From Rhodamnia argentea (Eukaryota > Streptophyta > Magnoliopsida > Myrtales > Myrtaceae): a DNA stretch of 64,000 bases. The stretch lies in NCBI RefSeq assembly GCF_020921035.1, contig NC_063156.1, positions 9,002,501 to 9,066,500 on the forward strand. The letters are read 5' to 3'. Below the pieces are notes generated by a model that did not search any database, was not told the DNA's origin, and was given only the letters and a program-made list of their open reading frames with translations. Shown here in pieces: positions 58,906-64,000 of this stretch (position 1 is its first letter; every line of letters begins with the position of its first letter). Position numbers and translations under genes: made by a program.

Positions 58906-59513
58906 GGGAAAATTTCAATAAAAAGCTCCAAGTGTTTTAATTTTCTCAAATAATAACTTGAAGTGAACTTTGTTTCAAATAAGAACTTGAAGTGTCATCT
59001 CTGTTTCAAACAAGGGCCCAGCCAAAGAGAGTTTTTGTCCTCTACTCTTTTTTGCAATTTTGTCCTTTTTTTTTCTGCTTTCCTTTTGTTTTCTTTTTTT
59101 CTTTTTGTTTTCTTTTTTCTTTTTCTCTTTCCCCTCCCCTCCCCTCCCCTAATCACGGGCCACCATTGACGTCCACCTGTGCAGCTCAATCCTCCCAAAG
59201 AGAAGGCACTCTCTGTCTTTGACGGAACGATGGCCACCACGAGCACCAACGTGTATGCCTTTGGAGCATTTTTGCTCGAGCTCCGGGACGCGGAGGATGT
59301 GATATTGGTGGACTGGGTATTTTCTTGCTGGGACCGAGGTGTCACTCTTTTTGGGAGGATTGAGCTGCGCAGGTCAACCTCATTGGGGGACCATGGCTGA
59401 GGGAGGGGAGAGGAAAACGAAAAAGAAAAAGGAAAACAAAAAAAAAAAAAATTCACTTCGAACTCCTATTTGAGAAAACGATGACACTTGGGACCCTTAA
59501 TTGAAATTTTCCC
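58906..59513 (+). mobile_element. Foldback/MULE-like element with captured lectin-RLK fragment
   Basis: Long terminal inverted repeats start GGGAAAATTTCAAT and end ATTGAAATTTTCCC. The arms stay complementary for about 290 bp each, meeting at GCAGCTCAATCCTCCCAAA (59181-59199) and its inverse (about 59349-59370). Flanking 9-bp duplications TCATAATTT (58897-58905) and TCTTAATTT (59514-59522) differ by one base, as for Mutator-like elements. Units 1 and 2 have the empty site. The loop encodes ATTSTNVYAFGAFLLE and VILVDWVFSCWDRG, diagnostic of the kinase C-lobe of L-type lectin receptor kinases, with residues between them deleted. The fragment is noncatalytic. Confidence 0.75.
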
Positions 59514-59524
59514 TCTTAATTTTG

Positions 59525-60770
59525 GTGCGGTGCTCACTTCAATGCCATAACTTCTTAAAAACATCATTTAAGTGTCATAACTTTGAGCTGATCACTTAAG
59601 TGCCAAATTTTTTTTTTAAAAAGTCCACCTAAGTGCTGGAAATCTGACGTGGCATAACACTTGTGGTAAATGATTTTAAAAATTTATGGCATCCAAATGA
59701 TCAATTGAAAAGTCATACGGCACTCAACCGATGAAAAAAAATGTTTTGGCACGCAAGTGCGTACCGTAAGAAAGTTATGGCATTTAACTGACATTTTTAA
59801 CTTATTATTATTTTTTTCCTTTTACCTTCTTCTTCGGCCAGTCACTGGCCACAAGTGAGTGAGGCCAGGCGTCGCTGGATTTGGCAAGGCAAGCCTTGAG
59901 CTTGCCAGATCTAGCAAGGCGAGCCTCGAGGCAGCAAGGCATGCCTCGAGCTCACCAAATCAGGTGAGTTCATTGAGTCCGAGTCTCTTTTACAAGTAAA
60001 AATCATCGTGCTCGTCTATCCCAGGATGTTAGTTTCTGTTTAGACACGCGTTCTATCAGTTTTCTTGAATCTCCTGATTTATTTTACTGATGCTAATAAA
60101 GTATCGGAACAGGATAGTGAGTGATAAGCGGATCTCTGTTCTTCATGCGTGTTTTATCTGATTTAGGGAGTTTGAGGAAGGTTTTTAGACAAGTTCCTTG
60201 TAGATATGGGTTAATGTTTATGATGCAACTGATTGAGAACTCCCTCCGGCAGTTGGAAAACATCTACCTAAAAACTATAAAAAAAAAAAAAATTATTAAA
60301 AGCCGCGTATAGTGGAAAATGATTTTCCATACCAAACGGCACAAAATATTTTTCAATTTGTTTTTCGGCTTCAGGAAAACACCAGAAAATATCATCATTT
60401 TCTAGAAAATAATTTAACTGGAAAATATTTTTCAGAAACGCCACATTTTTTCGCTAGACAAACGGAGCCAAAATGTTTAAAAAAGCACAGTTATTGATGT
60501 TTTGGGAGAACATGTTTAATGCACGCGTTTAAATCATTCATCCGAATAGAAAATTTCTTACTCAAAGAATTTGGTATGTGTGAAGTTCGAGACAAAAATA
60601 CAAGAATTATACAACTCAAGGGTCGAATCTACGGGGAACTTATGTTGTCGAAAAGCAATCTCCGGGAAAGTTCGAACTATGAGAAAATCCATAGTTTTAT
60701 TTCGTGGGAAAGCATAAGAAATTTCCTAAACCTATTGCACTTGAATATTAAACTCTTCAATTGAACCAAT
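59525..60770. repeat. Foldback element and spacer, unit 3
   Basis: 59525-59810 is a copy of the 9425 element, 59830-59970 is the GCCTCGAGC-rich part, and the remainder matches 9900-10615. No gene. Confidence 0.5.
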
Positions 60771-62263
60771 TGTTGACACCTAAATTTTGACTAATCTATT
60801 TTTTGCATAAAAATTAGAACTAATTTTAGTTTTAAATAAAAATCATCTCACATATTTATTTTTAGCGTACATTGCATTGGCATATAATTGGGCAAGCAGA
60901 GCACTTAATTTAGCATGCATCTAGACTAGGCACGGGGTGGAAAAATGCACCGAAAAGATTTGGGCTTGAAAGAAATATTTTCTCAGGGACTGTATTACAA
61001 ATACTTGAAACTTCGGGGACTGTATTGCAAATACTTGAAACTTCGGGGACTGTATTACAAATACCAAGAGAAGATAATGAAAGGAAGATGGTGAAGAGAA
61101 GATAATGAAAGGAAGATGGTGAAGAGAAAATAAAGAAGAGAATATAATGAAAGGAAGATGGCGAAGAGAAGATGAATATGAAGAAGAAAAGATGAAAATG
61201 GAAGGATAGGAAATGAAGATGAAGAAGAGAAGATGAAAATGGAAGGTGGGGAAATGAAGATGAAGAAGAGAAGATGAAAATGGAAGGTGAGGAAATAAAG
61301 ATGAAAAAGAGAAGATGAAAATTGAAGATGAGGAAATGAAGATGAAGAATGAAGGGTGAAGAACTTTGCCTATAAAAGAAGAAGAGTTCTTGAAGAGAAG
61401 GGGGTCTTTGGAGGGGAAAAGAATTGAGAGAGTTTTTGAGAGGAACTCTTTAGAGAGGAAAAAGAGAGTTCTCGAGAAAAACCGGAAGAGAAAATTCGAG
61501 AGTGAAGAAAAGAGTTTTAGTTGAGCATCTTCTTCGACAAATCCCGACACGTACTTCGCCTCTCGCCATCCAACAACGCCGTTGCTTGCCATTTTCGACG
61601 ACAGCCACGTTCTTCCGACTTCGGGATCTTAAAACGAAACTACAACTTGTACGTGAGGAAGATTTTGTGTAATAGAAGGTAGTCTTCTCCATCTTGATTT
61701 ACAAAGATGTAATTGTTTGGTTTGAACATTTGTTTATTTATTTTAGACATGCCACGTGTTCCAAAGTTTAGCATTATTACATGTTCATTTATTTTTGTAA
61801 ATATTCGTGATTGGCTGCGTTTTCTTTCTTTCTAAGTCATCCATGGTGTATATCGCATAAAGTTCAATGTTTTATATTCTCATAAAAAGAAGAAAAGACA
61901 AAAAAAAACTATACCTTTGAATTTCAAGTAAAATCCATCAAAATTGCCAAATCAAATATTTTTCATGAAAATGGTACCGAAAGGGCGTTAGAGTAATCTA
62001 GCGTAACCAAATCCCTGAATTCAAAATCTCCGGTTCGTAGAAATAAGATAGTTTTCTCCCGCTATTTTATTTAGGTTTCTAATCAACCTACCGAAAATGA
62101 TTAGTGGCGACTCCAAATTCGGATCACATTGCATGTTAATTATTTGAACCTTAAGTTGCAATTTGGTATAGACTTGGGAGAGTCCGAGTTAGGTTAGTCA
62201 ATTAATTAACCCGATAATCCATTAGCCCGGAAATTAACTTGTTTATTTTTCTAGGTCGCGACA
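60771..62263 (+). mobile_element. Solo LTR, 1493 bp
   Basis: It begins TGTTGACACC, ends GGTCGCGACA, and is flanked by perfect 5-bp duplications CCAAT (60766-60770 and 62264-62268). Units 1 and 2 show the empty site at about 10603-10607 and 40945. It contains a TATA box (TATAAAAG, 61371-61378), a purine-rich tandem array of GAAGATGAAGAAGAGAAGAT variants (61060-61360) and a ~31 bp triplicate (GGACTGTATTACAAATACTT) at 60988-61060. No internal retrotransposon region is present, so it arose by LTR-LTR recombination. Probably gypsy type. Confidence 0.88.
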
Positions 62264-62339
62264 CCAATTGAGTCTAAACCTTTTGATTATTTTTCAATTG
62301 AGTCTATCCGGTCAATCTTTGCTAGAAATTATTGATGTG

Positions 62340-63328
62340 AACGCCAACAGTCCTACGTGGGTTGGTGGGCGTTAACGTTGACATTTTTAATTACATTTTG
62401 ATAACATTTTGAATTTCTATAATTTTTTTTTGTCTTTTCTTCTCTTCTTTTTTTTTTTTTGGCCGGGTTGGGAGTCGGGCAAGTCAACGATTTCCGACCA
62501 AAATTGGCTGGATGGACTTAATTGACAAAACATGAAACGTTTATGATTAGATTGACACAATTAAAAGGTTTATGACCGAATTGGCATAAATGTAATAGGT
62601 TTAGAGCTTTTTTGGTATTTTTCATTTGTAATTCCACGATTTTGTCCTCAATTTGTAATTCAATGTTCAGACATAAAACTAATTTATGACCCCTGAGAAA
62701 TTTGTTTCGATGACCAACACGATTTACGTTCCTTGAGTGCAATTAATCAAAAGCTGTTTGTGTTTGTGTTCTTGTGTGTGACGGTGATAGAGCGGAATTA
62801 TAGGGGAAAAAGGTCAAAAGAGAGAGACTGATTGTTTGTGTTTTTGCGTGTGAGGACCACAACACAACCTCCATTTTTTGTTGATTTTGTTTCTGACCAC
62901 AAGTTCCACAAGGCCAGATCTGGATCTGGCGAGCAAGAAGACGGAGCCACGGGCGGTATTCTTGGATGAAGGATGAAGAAGAGAGAAAGGTAACTATGAA
63001 TCTTCTCTATTTTTTTTTTAGAGAACACGTCATAGTAAAAAGAAGGGCGCTACATCACCAAGTTGCAACCGCTGAATATTTCATGCTCGCGCTAGACGAT
63101 TGCAATTTACAAAGTACTTTCAAATTGACACAAACAAATACAATAATGCCTAGCTAATTGCACGACCTGAATAAACTTGGGATTGGTATGTCTTAACAGT
63201 TTATTGATCCCGAACGCAGAGAATAAGTTCATTACCATAAAATAACTAACCAAAAATCCTCCTACTAGTATACTAACAAGTTCTCCTCCCTTCTCTCTTT
63301 TCTCTTCCTTTTGCTCTGCAGACCGATT
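62340..63328. repeat. Dispersed repeat and 3' flank of WAKL-4
   Basis: 62340-62774 is the counterpart of 42230-42661 without the hAT-like element; 62775-63328 is the counterpart of 1-585. No gene. Confidence 0.7.
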
Positions 63329-64000
63329 TCACCATGTCGCAACAGGCAAGAATGGCTGTGCATCTGAAAATGCAATGGCATCCGCGTGGAGTGACGTGCT
63401 AGCTTTCAAAACAGCAGCATAAGTATCAGTTGCCTCACGGTCCTCTTGATTTAGCGGAATACCCACGGCATTTTGGAGCTTCCTTATCCCCTCCAACTCC
63501 ATTGCCACTTCTTTCATTTTAGGCCTGCTCCTCCCATTCAAGTTCAAGCACCTTTTCGCAAGGTTAGCGATTGATGCAATCTCTTCCTTCTTACCTTCTT
63601 TCAAAACTTGAGCATCGACAATGTCGAACAAGCGATTCTCCTCCATTGAATCTATGAAATAGGTTGCAAGGCTTTTTCCTTCTCGTTCCCTCACTGATGA
63701 GATCGGCTCTTGTCCCGTTAAGAGTTCAACGAGGACAACTCCGAAGCTGTACACATCACTTTTGTCTGTATATTGACTTGATTGGAAATACTCCGGATCT
63801 ACGTAGCCGGCAGTCCCTTGCACCACCGTAGTTACATGAGTTTGATCGAGGGAAACCGACTTGGAAGTACCGAAATCTGCCACTTTTGCTTGATATTTCT
63901 CATCCAAGAGGATATTGTTGGACTTGATATCTCGATGATAGATGGGAATAGAGGCTGCTGAATGCAAGTAGAATAAGGCTCCTGCGATTTCCATTGCAAT
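63329..64000 (-). CDS. WAKL: WAK-like receptor kinase WAKL-4, kinase C-terminal part
   Basis: The last 223 codons and TGA stop (63329-63331) of a kinase exon, open to the window edge. It includes [28 protein letters not shown] and the family C-terminus QPFLPVATW. It is very close to WAKL-1 and WAKL-3, with small differences (for example DEKYQAKV for DEKYRAKV). The N-lobe, membrane segment, EGF and ectodomain exons lie beyond position 64000. Function as for WAKL-3, if the rest is intact. Confidence 0.9.
   Translation of the reverse strand: MAMEIAGALFYLHSAASIPIYHRDIKSNNILLDEKYQAKVADFGTSKSVSLDQTHVTTVVQGTAGYVDPEYFQSSQYTDKSDVYSFGVVLVELLTGQEPISSVREREGKSLATYFIDSMEENRLFDIVDAQVLKEGKKEEIASIANLAKRCLNLNGRSRPKMKEVAMELEGIRKLQNAVGIPLNQEDREATDTYAAVLKASTSLHADAIAFSDAQPFLPVATW

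Noticed and set aside
1..64000. CRISPR arrays, operons, tRNA or rRNA genes
   Set aside because: The window is plant nuclear DNA; the direct repeats are transposon or duplication products, and I saw no tRNA or rRNA structure on either strand.

Overview
The window is nuclear DNA from a flowering plant, almost certainly a eudicot: genes are split by GT-AG introns, plant-specific receptor kinases are present, and much of the rest is plant-type LTR, TRIM, hAT-like and foldback elements. Repeat phrases built on GCGAGGC/GCCTCGAGC words recall Myrtaceae (Eucalyptus-like) genomes, but that is an impression, not a proof.

The backbone is a tandem array of wall-associated-kinase-like (WAKL) receptor kinase genes, all on the minus strand. 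Each has the same three-exon plan: exon 1 carries signal peptide and GUB_WAK ectodomain, a short exon 2 carries an EGF-like fragment, and exon 3 carries the membrane segment and kinase; both introns are phase 1. WAKL-1 (586-3727) has a 2-bp frameshift in exon 1. WAKL-2 (28795-32342) is open but looks chimeric. WAKL-3 (43178-46284) is fully open. WAKL-4 (63329-64000) runs off the right edge. The flanks are duplicated with the genes, giving units of about 1-11832, 27870-42660, 42662-62770 (interrupted) and 62775-64000+. Between the genes lie relics of further WAKL genes: C-terminal stubs near 7718, 37832, 49735 and 56253, a decayed exon 1 at 27870-28440, and a roughly 250-400 bp 5'-flank module recurring at least 11 times.

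A non-WAKL block (11833-27800) separates units 1 and 2. It holds a truncated copia-like LTR, the last four recognisable exons of a SUVR-type SET-domain histone methyltransferase (+), a TRIM element, an intact three-exon plastid-type glutathionyl-hydroquinone reductase gene (-), an NPF5-like peptide/nitrate transporter pseudogene (-) with three frameshifts, a ~940 bp tandem duplication of foldback elements, and a GC-rich LTR.

A second insert (49776-53540) interrupts unit 3; no gene in it could be recognised. The right third carries well-resolved insertions whose empty sites can be read from the paralogous units: a 732 bp hAT-like element (57607-58338), a 608 bp foldback element with a 9-bp target duplication that contains a lectin-receptor-kinase fragment (58906-59513), and a 1493 bp solo LTR with CCAAT target duplications (60771-62263). 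Because the units are paralogous, they can be compared with each other. That comparison exposes a ~700 bp inversion in unit 2, deletions with microhomology, and the order of several insertions.
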